Source: Acetobacteraceae bacterium
Lineage (GTDB): Bacteria > Pseudomonadota > Alphaproteobacteria > Acetobacterales > Acetobacteraceae
DNA length: 64,000 nt
Reading direction: 5' to 3'
Assembly: GCA_039613835.1 (NCBI GenBank)
Contig: CP154827.1
Location: 1,714,001-1,778,000, forward strand
Of the stretch, positions 41,401 through 51,013 are shown in pieces (within the stretch, counting starts at the first letter, position 1; each line of letters opens with the position of its first letter). The notes beneath the pieces are model-generated. The model saw nothing but the letters and a program-made list of their open reading frames with translations. It did no database searches and was not told where the DNA came from. Both the position numbers and the translations under genes were made by a program.

Positions 41401-41890
41401 ACGGGTCAATGCCTCCTCAAGGCGCCTGCGCCTTATCCCGGTTTGCACGCTGCTGATGGGGTTGCTGGCTTTAACATCCTGCGGACATCCCACCCATTTC
41501 AGTCGGTCAGATTTTGACGGAAAGCTCCAATGTGCGCCTTATGCGCGTGAGAAAACCGGCGTGGCACTGCGCGGACGGGCATCATCCTGGTGGACACAGG
41601 CGCGCGGACGCTATGCAAGGACACAGCGACCGTCCAAAAATGCGCTGCTGGTTTTCCGATCAACCTCTCGTATCCCGAGCGGACATATTTCCATCGTGCG
41701 TAAAATCGTTTCCTCACGCAAAATTCTGGTCGAACATGCGAATTGGGAGCCGGGGGCGATCGATAAAAACGTACCCGTAATCGACATTTCAAAGCGTAAT
41801 AACTGGAATTTGGTGCGTGTATATTGGAAGCCGATCCATCGCATGGGCACGGGGAGATACGCGACGTACGGCTTCATCCTGCCAAATTGA
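41372..41890 (+). CDS. CHAP-domain lipoprotein (putative cell-wall amidase/peptidase)
   Basis: A 172-aa exported protein. ATG 41372 has a GAGGAGG site 7 bases upstream and overlaps the recX end. The signal peptide ends in a lipobox (LLALTSC). The CHAP domain follows, with the nucleophile Cys in LQCAPYAREKTGVAL and the catalytic His in RIPSGHISIVRKIV, then ILVEHANWEPG. CHAP enzymes cleave peptide or amide bonds in peptidoglycan; the exact bond here is unknown. The frame is intact. Confidence 0.87.
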   Translation: MLFSNSAISERVNASSRRLRLIPVCTLLMGLLALTSCGHPTHFSRSDFDGKLQCAPYAREKTGVALRGRASSWWTQARGRYARTQRPSKNALLVFRSTSRIPSGHISIVRKIVSSRKILVEHANWEPGAIDKNVPVIDISKRNNWNLVRVYWKPIHRMGTGRYATYGFILPN

Positions 41891-41979
41891 AGTCGGCAGT
41901 TCTTGCACCATCAGATTGAAACGCTCATTTAGGGACATTGCGTTCGCGAGATCTTCCGAACGCGGATCGGGAGTAAGTT

Positions 41980-42243
41980 ATGGGAAGCATGAGTCTTATT
42001 CATTGGGTGGTTGTCGTTGCCGTTGTGCTGATTTTATTTGGCGGCGGCGGCAAAATCAGCTCCATCATGGGTGATTTCGCGCGCGGGATTAAATCTTTCA
42101 AGAAGAACATGGCCGATGACGAATCCATGTCGGAAGCCGCACTGCCCGCTGGGCAGATCACGCCTCCTGCCCCCTCGGATGCAGCTTTCCTTAAAGACGC
42201 GCAGCGCGCGGATGAAGCGCCCGTGGATAGAAAGCCCGGCTGA
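41980..42243 (+). CDS. tatA: Sec-independent protein translocase protein TatA
   Basis: An 87-aa protein with the TatA layout: N-terminal TM helix ([19 protein letters not shown]), an FG-type hinge ([21 protein letters not shown]), an amphipathic helix and a short acidic/Pro-rich tail. ATG 41980 has a GGGAG site 6 bases upstream. TatA forms the pore of the twin-arginine pathway for folded proteins. tatB and tatC do not follow, so they must be elsewhere. Confidence 0.92.
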   Translation: MGSMSLIHWVVVVAVVLILFGGGGKISSIMGDFARGIKSFKKNMADDESMSEAALPAGQITPPAPSDAAFLKDAQRADEAPVDRKPG

Positions 42244-42582
42244 CCCCGCTATCTTATGACCGGGGCCGGGCGCTTTTAAAGGCGGATGTCGGCACCTCGC
42301 CCTCGTGATCTGACGACCTGATAAATATGGCTCATTTTTTCAGCAATAAATTTTTACGCGCGGCGCTCTGGAGCCTTCAAGGCCCGACGCCATATCTCAT
42401 CATCTGGAAAATCCTTTCAGCACAGAGGGGGTGCGTACAGGTGCCGCGCGACAAATGCGGGGCGTCGCGTTTGACGACGGGAGACATCATGTATGGGGTG
42501 GTGTGTGCGCCAACGGCACACGGTTTTGCGGTGGGCTCATGACGGTCAGCATGCGCGGCGTAAATCTCTGGAGGTTGGTAGG
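42244..42582 (+). other. Intergenic stretch between tatA and ribF
   Basis: About 340 bases with no recognisable gene. A weak CCCCG/CGGGG inverted repeat at 42244-42270 might end the tatA transcript, but no T-run follows. A 71-codon open frame (42327-42542) has no family resemblance. No FMN riboswitch signature was recognised in front of ribF. The region likely holds the ribF promoter. Confidence 0.5.
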
Positions 42583-43524
42583 GTGTCGATAACAGAATGG
42601 TGTAACGTGCTCCCTCATTCACGCGGGGCGGCGGTCGCACTAGGCAATTTTGACGGTGTTCATCGCGGGCATGTCCATTTGCTTGAAACACTTCATGGTG
42701 CCCGGCCGGACCTACCTTTGAGTGCCGTCACTTTTGAACCCCATCCCCGGGAGTTTTTCCGCCCGCAAGATCCGCCGATGCGTCTCATGGTCCCCGATGT
42801 TCGCGCGCGCTTCCTGCGGCAGCATCACGTCACCCATATTTTCCAGATGTCGTTTAATGAGGCATTTTCCCATATTCATCCGCACGCCTTCGTTGATGAT
42901 ATTTTGTGCGACGGGCTGGGCGTGCAGCATGTCGCCTGCGGGCCGGATTTCGCCTTCGGTCATCGTCGAACGGGTGACGTGCCGATGTTGGGGCAGTGGC
43001 TGGAGGCGCGAGGTGTCGGCCTGACGATTGTTAACCCGCTGGCGGATCGTGGTGGCCCCCTCTCATCCTCCCGCATCCGCCGCCTGCTGCGGGAAGGCTC
43101 CCCCGAAAAAGCGGAGGAGGAATTGGGCCGACCGTGGTTCATCTCAGGAACCGTCATAGAAGGCGATAAACGCGGGCGGCAGATTGGTTTCCCCACAGCC
43201 AATATCGCCCTTGGTCAGCATTTGGAGCCGGCCCGGGGCGTTTACGCCGTGACCATCGCGCGCCCGGACGTGGCGGATGCGCCAATCTGGGCCGGCGTCG
43301 CCAATCTCGGCCGCCGCCCGACGATCAATGATGGGCGCGTTTCTCAGCTGGAAGTGCATGTTTTCGACTTTGATGGTGATCTCTACGGGCAAACGCTTGA
43401 GGTGAGCTTTCACACACTTTTGCGGGAGGAACGCAAATTCGAAAATTTCGCGGCCCTCGCCGCGCAGATTGGGCGCGATGCCGAGACGGCGCGGGCCTTT
43501 CTCACCGCACGGGGCTTTGCATGA
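42583..43524 (+). CDS. ribF: Bifunctional riboflavin kinase / FAD synthetase
   Basis: Converts riboflavin to FMN and then FAD. A GTG at 42583 lies 8 bases after GGAGG (42570-42574), and gives a 313-aa product of normal length (VSITEWCNVLPHSRGAAV). The nucleotidyltransferase domain has GNFDGVHRGHVHLL and the KMSKS-like SSSRIRRLLREG; the riboflavin kinase domain has ISGTVIEGDKRGRQIGFPTA and GVANLGRRPTIN. No lesion is seen. Confidence 0.95.
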   Translation: MSITEWCNVLPHSRGAAVALGNFDGVHRGHVHLLETLHGARPDLPLSAVTFEPHPREFFRPQDPPMRLMVPDVRARFLRQHHVTHIFQMSFNEAFSHIHPHAFVDDILCDGLGVQHVACGPDFAFGHRRTGDVPMLGQWLEARGVGLTIVNPLADRGGPLSSSRIRRLLREGSPEKAEEELGRPWFISGTVIEGDKRGRQIGFPTANIALGQHLEPARGVYAVTIARPDVADAPIWAGVANLGRRPTINDGRVSQLEVHVFDFDGDLYGQTLEVSFHTLLREERKFENFAALAAQIGRDAETARAFLTARGFA

Positions 43525-43704
43525 TAATCCAGGCGCGGGCGGATAATTGCCGCGTTGAAGGGTGAGACAATCTGGCACTTCGGGAGCGCGCCCGTACGTC
43601 AAGAATATGCCCTCAAGGCGCTGTTCCGCCGTCATCAGTTATGTAATCACCTGCATCCCGGACAGATAAACCTGACGCGCCATCAAATGACGTGATTTAT
43701 CGGT

Positions 43705-44880
43705 TCAACAAGCCGTCGCGGCGCCATAAATATGGTAAAGTGAGCTCGCGGGCATGTGATCAACACAGCCTGACCCGTCTTCCCGAACACGGTCGATCCA
43801 GCCGCCTCCAGCTGTGCCGATTGTGAAGCGCGAAAAGAAAAGATCCGTCACATTTTGCATCGACGACTCAATTTTTGCGCGTTCACTGGCGTCCTGCGCG
43901 GCGTCATGTCGTAGATCCGCCAGCAGGCGGTAATATTCTGTTTGCGGCCAGATGCGCATAGTTCGCATCAGAGGGACGCCTGTTTCACTGATGGCGTCAA
44001 CAACGCCGCCATCCTGAAGTCCGAAACGTTGCCCCGCCTCGAAAAGCCGTGCGGCGGCGTCCTCAATCGGGCGACGTAAGGCAGCATCGCGCGTCAGGCG
44101 CGCATAATTGCGTAAAAGCCAGGACCACTCAAAAACATGTCCCGGCTCAATGCGATTTTTACCCTCTGCTTGGAGAGGCTGCCAGGAAGCGTCAAAATAT
44201 TCCCGGATCATGCCGGTTGAGGGGTCAATCAAACGTGTCAGAGCCAGTCGCGCCAGTTTTTCCGCCTGATTTTGAAAATCCGGATGTTCAGCGTAAGGCA
44301 TCCACACCAGGCAGGCTTCAAAAAGATGCATGATCGGGTCCTGACCGCGCACATCATCTTTCCCGGGGGAAATACCCCGCAGACCGTCACCTGCATCCGC
44401 GAAAATAAGGCGGACGTCACGGAGGGTTTCCCGTGCTTTCCGGTAATAAGCGGCGACGTCGCTTAATCGAAAGGCCCAGTGATAGGCGTAAATGATGAAG
44501 GCGTGGGCATAAAGGTCCCGCTTCGTGTCAAGCGCTTCAAGCGTTGGAGAGATGGAGAAGATCCAGCCCGCTTCGCCATCCCGGCGATGATAAAGGCGCT
44601 CAATCGTTGCAAGGCCATCCAAAGCGTCTTCCCCGCCGCCGTAAAGACCCTCGACAGCGGCACGGCAGTAAGTGGCGATCTGGCGTGCCTGCACCATAAG
44701 TCGCAGCGCCGGTACGGCTTGCGGCGCGGCTGAAAATGTCAGGCGCTCATGAAAAAGGGAGGTTGTCCGGTTAAATCCGTCCTGCGCCCAAAGCGGCAAT
44801 GCCTGCCCGACGAGCCATTCCTGCCACTTCAGGCCGGAACGATGCCGCGCAGGCGCCGCGCCGCAGGACGTTTCAGTCAT
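43705..44880 (-). CDS. AGE-family sugar epimerase/isomerase (N-acylglucosamine 2-epimerase-like)
   Basis: About 391 aa from ATG 44880 (MTETSCGAAPARHRSG); the frame is open further upstream into hldE. The (alpha/alpha)6-barrel family is recognisable from RDLYAHAFIIYAYHWAFRLS, DPIMHLFEACLVWMPY, EPGHVFEWSWLLRNYARL (active-site His and Glu), WPQTEYYRLLADLRHD and the terminal MPASSLYHIYGA. Relatives interconvert free or phosphorylated mannose, glucose, fructose or N-acyl-glucosamine; the substrate here cannot be read. Its start overlaps hldE by 8 bases, so it is translationally coupled to the heptose genes and may serve LPS or sugar supply. Confidence 0.82.
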   Translation of the reverse strand: MTETSCGAAPARHRSGLKWQEWLVGQALPLWAQDGFNRTTSLFHERLTFSAAPQAVPALRLMVQARQIATYCRAAVEGLYGGGEDALDGLATIERLYHRRDGEAGWIFSISPTLEALDTKRDLYAHAFIIYAYHWAFRLSDVAAYYRKARETLRDVRLIFADAGDGLRGISPGKDDVRGQDPIMHLFEACLVWMPYAEHPDFQNQAEKLARLALTRLIDPSTGMIREYFDASWQPLQAEGKNRIEPGHVFEWSWLLRNYARLTRDAALRRPIEDAAARLFEAGQRFGLQDGGVVDAISETGVPLMRTMRIWPQTEYYRLLADLRHDAAQDASERAKIESSMQNVTDLFFSRFTIGTAGGGWIDRVREDGSGCVDHMPASSLYHIYGAATAC

Positions 44881-46336
44881 CAGAATGGCGGCTTTTCTGG
44901 ACGGATTGACCCGAGCGCGCGATGAGATCGGTGGTGGAGCACCCTTCGATGATTTTGGCCAGAACGACATGGCCACCATAGGACTTCACAAAATCGCCGC
45001 CCACGACCTCGTCCTCCCGGTAATCCGCCCCTTTGATGATCGTATCCGGCCTTAGCGTCTCAATCAGTCTCCGGGGCGTATCTTCATCGAAAATGACGAC
45101 GAGATCCACATCGCGCAAAGCGCTCATGACCGCGGCGCGCGCCTCCTGCGACTGGACAGGCCGCGTCGCGCCTTTCAACCTTTTGATCGAGTCATCACTG
45201 TTGAGCCCGACGACCAGCTTATCTCCCTCCATGGAAGCCGCGCGGATCAACGCGATGTGGCCGGGGTGCAGCAGGTCGAAACATCCATTTGTGAAGGCGA
45301 TACGTGCCCCATGTAAACGCCAGTCCTCCACCACGCCGCGCGCGGTCACGAAATCGGCCACGCCGTCAAAGCCAAGCGTGTCCGCGATGAGTTTCTGATT
45401 AAGCTCCCGCCGTGACACCACGGAGGTGCCGAGTTTGCTCACGGCGATGGAGGCGGCCGCCGTTGCGATGACAGTAGCTGTTTCGAGATCATGCCCGGCG
45501 GAAAGCACCGCCGCTACAGCCGCCAGCACCGTATCGCCCGCGCCGGATACGTCGAATACCTCCGACTTATAGGCGGCTTCATGCCGGATGACGCCATTAC
45601 GCTGCCAGAGTGTCATGCCCTTCTCAGAACGGGTAAGAAGGACATCACCCCCGAATTGCGCCGAAATCACCGCCGCCGCGCACTCAACATCCGCATCGCT
45701 TTGCAACTCGGTCAGTCCCGCCGCCGCCGCGGCTTCATGGCTGTTGGGCGTGACAAGTGTTGCGCCGCGATAGGCTGAGAAATCGACGCGTTTCGGGTCA
45801 ATAATCACCGGGATGCCGCGCGCCTGCGCCGCCGCAATAATGGCGCGCAGGACGCGATCCGTCAGCACACCTTTGGCGTAATCAGAGCAGACGAGGATAT
45901 CCGCATTGTTCAGCGCCGCGCTTGTCCGTTTGATCAAATCATCCTGCGTCCCGTCGGAGAAAGTGACGACGCGCTCATCATCAATGCGCACGAGCTGATG
46001 CTGTCCGCTTAGCACCCTTGTTTTACTGATGGTGGACCAGCCTGCTTCCGTCACGAGTTGCGTTGTGTCGATATCACTATTGACACGCAGCACGTCCCGC
46101 AGATTTTCGGCATTCTCATCATCCCCTACAACGCCGATGAGGGTGATTTGACATCCCAGGGCGGCGGCATTGGCCGCGACATTGGCGGTGCCCCCCGCAA
46201 TGGATGCGCAACCGGAACGCAGAAGCACAGGGACCGGTGCTTCAGGTGAAAGGCGTTTAACGGCGCCTGAAATATAGCGGTCGACCATGACGTCGCCGAC
46301 AACAACCAGACGCCCGAAATGATAATTATCAATCAT
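44873..46336 (-). CDS. hldE: Bifunctional heptose 7-phosphate kinase / heptose 1-phosphate adenylyltransferase
   Basis: Two steps of ADP-heptose synthesis in one 487-aa protein. The N-terminal ribokinase-like domain shows VVVGDVMVDRYISGAVKRLS, DYAKGVLTDRVL and DVSGAGDTVLAAVAAVL (catalytic Asp). The C-terminal nucleotidyltransferase domain has FTNGCFDLLHPGHIALIRAA (HxGH), VGLNSDDSIKRLKGATRPV and IKGADYREDEVVGG. Complete and unbroken. It lies 11 bases downstream of gmhB in the hldD-gmhB-hldE cluster. Confidence 0.95.
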   Translation of the reverse strand: MIDNYHFGRLVVVGDVMVDRYISGAVKRLSPEAPVPVLLRSGCASIAGGTANVAANAAALGCQITLIGVVGDDENAENLRDVLRVNSDIDTTQLVTEAGWSTISKTRVLSGQHQLVRIDDERVVTFSDGTQDDLIKRTSAALNNADILVCSDYAKGVLTDRVLRAIIAAAQARGIPVIIDPKRVDFSAYRGATLVTPNSHEAAAAAGLTELQSDADVECAAAVISAQFGGDVLLTRSEKGMTLWQRNGVIRHEAAYKSEVFDVSGAGDTVLAAVAAVLSAGHDLETATVIATAAASIAVSKLGTSVVSRRELNQKLIADTLGFDGVADFVTARGVVEDWRLHGARIAFTNGCFDLLHPGHIALIRAASMEGDKLVVGLNSDDSIKRLKGATRPVQSQEARAAVMSALRDVDLVVIFDEDTPRRLIETLRPDTIIKGADYREDEVVGGDFVKSYGGHVVLAKIIEGCSTTDLIARSGQSVQKSRHSDD

Positions 46337-46347
46337 CGCTGCCTCTT

Positions 46348-46890
46348 CTAACCTTGTTGCCGAACCACGTCCAGAGCGCGTAAAAACGCGTCAAGGTCCG
46401 CACCATCAAAAAGGTAACCGGCGATCCCCGCACGTCGGGCGGCCTCAATATCCGTCTGACGGTCACCGATAAGAAAGCTGCGCGCGCGATCCAGATCAAA
46501 TTGCGCGATGGCTTTGTTGAGCATCCCCGGGGCGGGCTTACGATCAGGGTGGTGACGGCGATATTGCGGCAGGCTGGCGTCAGGGTGGTAGAGGCAATAG
46601 AAGAACCCATCAATATGCGCGCCATCTTCGTTAAGCCGTGCCTGTATGGCGGCGTGGAAATCCTCAACCGCGCCCGGCGTAAAATAGCCGCGCGCCACGC
46701 CCGACTGATTGGTCACGACGATGACGGCATAGCCAGCCTGATTGAGGCGCCCAATGGCGCGGATAGCGCCGGGGATGAAGACGAGATCCTCAATGCGATG
46801 AGTGTAACCCGTGTCCCGATTAATAACTCCGTCCCGATCCAGAAAAGCCCCCCGGGCGCTGGCGATGATGTCGCTGATCTGATCCGTCAG
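46348..46890 (-). CDS. gmhB: Heptose 1,7-bisphosphate 7-phosphatase
   Basis: HAD-superfamily phosphatase between the two HldE reactions. The sequence shows the nucleophile motif FLDRDGVINRDTGYTHR, TNQSGVARGYFTPG, the zinc-loop region CLYHPD, RRHHPDRKPAPGML and LIGDRQTDIEAARRAG. The body is open, but no ATG, GTG or TTG occurs in frame before the FLDRDG motif: the frame closes at a TAA inside the end of hldD. The CTG at 46890 is used here as a nominal boundary. A small indel in the GGGGGG run before the motif, with ATG 46924 as the original start, is another option. Confidence 0.82.
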   Translation of the reverse strand: MTDQISDIIASARGAFLDRDGVINRDTGYTHRIEDLVFIPGAIRAIGRLNQAGYAVIVVTNQSGVARGYFTPGAVEDFHAAIQARLNEDGAHIDGFFYCLYHPDASLPQYRRHHPDRKPAPGMLNKAIAQFDLDRARSFLIGDRQTDIEAARRAGIAGYLFDGADLDAFLRALDVVRQQG

Positions 46891-46901
46891 GCGGTATCGC
46901 G

Positions 46902-47909
46902 TTAAAGTGCGTTATGTGCGTCATGGAGGTGTCGCACATAACGTTGCACACCTTCCGTGACGGACGTGAAGACGTGGTCGCACCCGATGCGGCGCAGAGC
47001 GGTTAAGTCAGCGCGGGTGAAGCACTGATATTTCCCCTTCAGGCTTTCCGGAAAAGAAATGTACTCAATGAGGCCAGACCGGACCAGCGCGTCGAGGCTC
47101 ATCGGTTCTTTGCCGCTGATCTGCAACATTGTGTTGACGACGGAGGCCGCGACATCATTGAAAGGGCGCGCCTCGCCTGAGCCGAGATTGAACACGCCGC
47201 TTTTTTCCGGATGGTCAAAAAACCACAGATTGACGGCGACAGCGTCTTCCACAAACAGGAAATCCCGCTTCTGCTCACCCGCCGCGCAATCCCCATAGGC
47301 GCCGAAGAGTCTGACGCGCTCATCCGAGATGAATTGTTGATAATTGTGATAGGCAACCGAGGCCATCCGGCCTTTATGCTGTTCATGCGGGCCATAAACA
47401 TTGAAATACCTTAAACCGACAAGCTGCGCCCGTCTCCCTGGGAGTGATTTGCGCACGATGCGGTCAAAAAGCAGCTTGGAATAGCCATAGACATTCAGAG
47501 GCTTCTCAAAAACCGGGTCTTCAGAAAACTCTGTTGACACGCCATAGGTCGCGGCGCTGGAGGCATAAATGAGGCGTGTCTCCGTCATGCCGCATCTTTC
47601 AAGAAGCAGGCGGCTTGTCTCATAATTATTGGCCACCATGTAGCTTCCATCATGCTCCATCGTGTCCGAGCACGCGCCTTGATGGAAAATGGCTTTCGCA
47701 TCATCAAACTCTCCCGTCCGAAAACGGGTGTAGAAACCCTTTTTGTCGATGAAATCGGAGAGATCGAGCGAAAGGAGGTTTTGGAACTTCTCACCGCGCT
47801 TCAGATGATCAACGGCGATCACATCCTTATAGCCGCGTGCATTGAGCGCCCTGACAAGGTTGCTGCCAATAAAGCCCGCCGCGCCGGTGACAATGATGCG
47901 ATTCGACAT
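46902..47909 (-). CDS. hldD: ADP-glyceromanno-heptose 6-epimerase
   Basis: Last step of ADP-L-glycero-D-manno-heptose synthesis. ATG 47909 ([20 protein letters not shown]) has a GGAGA site 6 bases upstream; 335 aa. The Rossmann motif [11 protein letters not shown], the SDR YxxxK motif YGYSK, the [12 protein letters not shown] region and [20 protein letters not shown] are typical of HldD. It is the first gene of the minus-strand heptose cluster and intact. Confidence 0.95.
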   Translation of the reverse strand: MSNRIIVTGAAGFIGSNLVRALNARGYKDVIAVDHLKRGEKFQNLLSLDLSDFIDKKGFYTRFRTGEFDDAKAIFHQGACSDTMEHDGSYMVANNYETSRLLLERCGMTETRLIYASSAATYGVSTEFSEDPVFEKPLNVYGYSKLLFDRIVRKSLPGRRAQLVGLRYFNVYGPHEQHKGRMASVAYHNYQQFISDERVRLFGAYGDCAAGEQKRDFLFVEDAVAVNLWFFDHPEKSGVFNLGSGEARPFNDVAASVVNTMLQISGKEPMSLDALVRSGLIEYISFPESLKGKYQCFTRADLTALRRIGCDHVFTSVTEGVQRYVRHLHDAHNAL

Positions 47910-48064
47910 GATATCTCCAGAAATACAGCCCGACATTCACCCGCGATCTTAACCGGCGCACGAAAGGTTTTACAATGATGGCGATCCGGATGCGTTGACG
48001 AGACCCGCAGGACGCGCCCCGTTACAAGAACGGGCTTGACCGCAACCGTCCCGATTGCGCATAG

Positions 48065-51013
48065 ATGAGCGCTCTTTTCCCTGCCCGAATGACGATCATC
48101 ATGCGCGAAAATCAGAACAGCTCATCATCTGGGCACGACCTGAAAGACCAGTATCGCGACACTGTCTTTTTGCCGCGGACCAGCTTCGCCATGCGCGGTA
48201 ACCTCCCGACGCGTGAGCCGGAATTGCTGGCCCAATGGGAGAAATCCAGGCTTGATGCCCGTATTGCCGCCGGACATGCGGGGAAAGACGTCTTCACACT
48301 CCATGACGGCCCGCCTTACGCGAACGGGCATCTCCATATCGGCCATGCGCTGAACAAGATCAACAAGGATATCATCAATCGCGCGCAACGAATGTCCGGC
48401 AGGGATGTCCGTTATATTCCCGGCTGGGACTGCCATGGTCTGCCGATTGAATGGCGGGTTGAGGAAGAATATCGTAAATCGGGCCGCCATAAGGAGGATG
48501 TGCCGATCATCCAGTTCCGGGCGGAATGTCGCGAATATGCACGGCACTGGCTTGAGGTACAGTCAAAGGAATTTCAGAGGCTGGGCGTGCAGGGGGAGTG
48601 GGCAAACCGCTACGCCACCATGGATTTCGCCTCTGAAGCGGCCATCGTGGGAGAAATCGGTAAATTCCTGCTGAATGGCGCGCTTTACCGGGCGCTAAGG
48701 CCTGTCATGTGGAGCCCTGTTGAGAAAACCGCGCTCGCCGAGGCCGAGATCGAATATCACGACATCACCTCCGCCGCAGTTTACGTCGCTTTCCCGGTCA
48801 TCCACGACCCCACCCCCCACCGGGAATTGCTGGAGACAGCATGTGTCATCTGGACGACCACACCCTGGACAATCCCCGCCAACCGCGCGATCGCCTTTGG
48901 ACGTGACATTGATTATGTCGTCATCTCAGTCGTTGCGCGCGCTGAGGATAGTCTGGTCGTGCCCGGGCAGAAACTCCTCATCGCGGAAGCACGTCTCGAG
49001 GATTTCAGCCGTCAGGCCGGCATCATCGAATATAAAATTGATCGGTATGTAGCTGGGGAATTGCTGGAGGGCGTCATTTGCGCGCATCCCCTGCATGGGC
49101 AAGGTTATGATTTTGACGTGCCTCTGCTATCCGCTGATTACGTCACGACAGATGCGGGGACGGGGCTCGTCCATACAGCACCGGCCCATGGCGTGGATGA
49201 TTATCAGCTCGGCCGTCGCTTCGGGCTGGAAGTGACGGAATACGTCCAGGATGACGGCACTTACGCCCCGAATGTGCCGCTTTTTGCTGGGCAACACGTC
49301 TTTAAGGCCGCAGGCCCCGTTTGCACGGCCCTATCTCGCGTCATGCGAAAATCCATCACCGCCCATGCTGTGCCGGCCGGTCTGGTGGCGCAGCACTCGA
49401 TTGAGCATAGTTACCCCCATTCCTGGCGCTCCCGCAAGCCGATCATCTTCCGGGCGACGCCGCAATGGTTTATCCAGATGGATGGCGACACGAAGCTCCG
49501 TGAGCGCGCGCTTCAGGCGTTGCAGGATGTGACCTTTGTCCCCGCCGCCGCGCGCAACCGCCTCACCTCCATGGTGGCGCAGCGCCCGGATTGGTGCATC
49601 AGCCGTCAGCGCGCCTGGGGCGTGCCCATTGCTGTCTTTGTTGAAAAGAAAACGGGCGAGGTGCTGCGGGACGCGGCGGTGATGGCGCGCATCGTCGCGG
49701 CGTTCGAGCAATATGGCGCGGATATCTGGTACACGGAACCGGCTTCGACCTTCCTCGGGCCGGAGCGGGATCCGGCTCTCTACGAGCAGGTTTTTGATAT
49801 TGTCGATGTATGGTTTGAAAGCGGGTCCACCCATAGTTTCGTGCTGAAAGGCCAGCGCCTGAACGCCCCGGCAGATCTCTACCTTGAAGGCTCGGATCAG
49901 CATCGTGGCTGGTTTCAGTCTTCCCTGCTGGAAAGTGTCGGCACGACGGGACATGCGCCTTTCAAAACTTTGGTGACGAATGGCTTTGTTCTGGATGAGC
50001 AGGGACGTAAAATGTCCAAATCTCTGGGCAATGTCGTCGCGCCGGATGAAGTGACGCAATCCCTCGGGGCGGATATTCTGCGGTTATGGGTCGCGAATTC
50101 CGACAGTCATGAGGACCTTCGGATTGGTAAGGAGATCCTGAAGCAGCAGGGCGAACTTTACCGACGTCTGCGCAATACGTTGCGATGGGTGCTTGGCGCG
50201 TTCGATGGATTTACAGAAAAAGAGAAGCAGGATTACGCGGACCTGCCTGATCTGGAGCGCTATATCCTCCACCGTCTGAGTGAAGTGCATGATGTGCTGG
50301 CCAATGCCGTGCGCACCCATCATTGGGTGGGTGTCTACCCTTTCCTCCATCAATTCTGCGCCAATGACCTGTCGGCATTTTATTTCGATATCCGCAAAGA
50401 TGTCATTTATTGCGATGCCGCCGCCTCCCCCCGCCGTCGCGCGGCGCGGACAGTGCTCGACATCCTGCACCGCGCCCTCTCAACGTGGCTCGCGCCGGTC
50501 CTTGTCTTTACGGCCGAAGAGGCATGGACGGCCCGTTTCGGCAGCAAAGAGTCCGTGCATCTCCAGAATTTCTTTAAGCCGGATGCGTCATGGTACGATG
50601 AAAAATTGGGCGCGTGCTGGAGCAAATTACGCGGTCTACGGCGCGTCATCACGTCGGAGCTTGAAGTGGCGCGGCGTGACGGGTTGATCCTTTCCTCCCT
50701 GGAAGCGCGCATCAACCTGCCCCTGACGCCGCAGGAGGACGCGGTTTTCGGTGAAGTCGACTGGAGCGAGCTGGCCATCGTCTCTGAAGTGGAAATCATG
50801 ATCCAGATGAATGCCGCACCGATTTATCTGGATGCAACGGACGAGGCGCCTGCCTTGGATGGCGTGACGGAGCAACATGGCATCCCCACAATCAGCGTGG
50901 CGCGCGGCGAAAAATGTGCGCGATGCTGGCGCGTGCTGCCTGAAGTCGGCACGGACACGCATCACCCGCATTTGTGCCTGCGATGTACCGACGTAGTGAC
51001 TGGGGCCGCCTGA
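48065..51013 (+). CDS. ileS: Isoleucine--tRNA ligase
   Basis: Class I synthetase charging tRNA-Ile, with editing domain. The HIGH motif is in DGPPYANGHLHIGHALNK, the editing region has WTTTPWTIPANRAI, the KMSKS motif is in GRKMSKSLGNVV, and the C-terminal zinc binding pairs CARCWR and CLRCTD are present. Start choices are 48065 or ATG 48101 (MRENQNSSSSGHDL); neither has a strong ribosome site. About 970-982 aa, complete. It overlaps lspA by one base (TGATG). Confidence 0.96.
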   Translation: MSALFPARMTIIMRENQNSSSSGHDLKDQYRDTVFLPRTSFAMRGNLPTREPELLAQWEKSRLDARIAAGHAGKDVFTLHDGPPYANGHLHIGHALNKINKDIINRAQRMSGRDVRYIPGWDCHGLPIEWRVEEEYRKSGRHKEDVPIIQFRAECREYARHWLEVQSKEFQRLGVQGEWANRYATMDFASEAAIVGEIGKFLLNGALYRALRPVMWSPVEKTALAEAEIEYHDITSAAVYVAFPVIHDPTPHRELLETACVIWTTTPWTIPANRAIAFGRDIDYVVISVVARAEDSLVVPGQKLLIAEARLEDFSRQAGIIEYKIDRYVAGELLEGVICAHPLHGQGYDFDVPLLSADYVTTDAGTGLVHTAPAHGVDDYQLGRRFGLEVTEYVQDDGTYAPNVPLFAGQHVFKAAGPVCTALSRVMRKSITAHAVPAGLVAQHSIEHSYPHSWRSRKPIIFRATPQWFIQMDGDTKLRERALQALQDVTFVPAAARNRLTSMVAQRPDWCISRQRAWGVPIAVFVEKKTGEVLRDAAVMARIVAAFEQYGADIWYTEPASTFLGPERDPALYEQVFDIVDVWFESGSTHSFVLKGQRLNAPADLYLEGSDQHRGWFQSSLLESVGTTGHAPFKTLVTNGFVLDEQGRKMSKSLGNVVAPDEVTQSLGADILRLWVANSDSHEDLRIGKEILKQQGELYRRLRNTLRWVLGAFDGFTEKEKQDYADLPDLERYILHRLSEVHDVLANAVRTHHWVGVYPFLHQFCANDLSAFYFDIRKDVIYCDAAASPRRRAARTVLDILHRALSTWLAPVLVFTAEEAWTARFGSKESVHLQNFFKPDASWYDEKLGACWSKLRGLRRVITSELEVARRDGLILSSLEARINLPLTPQEDAVFGEVDWSELAIVSEVEIMIQMNAAPIYLDATDEAPALDGVTEQHGIPTISVARGEKCARCWRVLPEVGTDTHHPHLCLRCTDVVTGAA

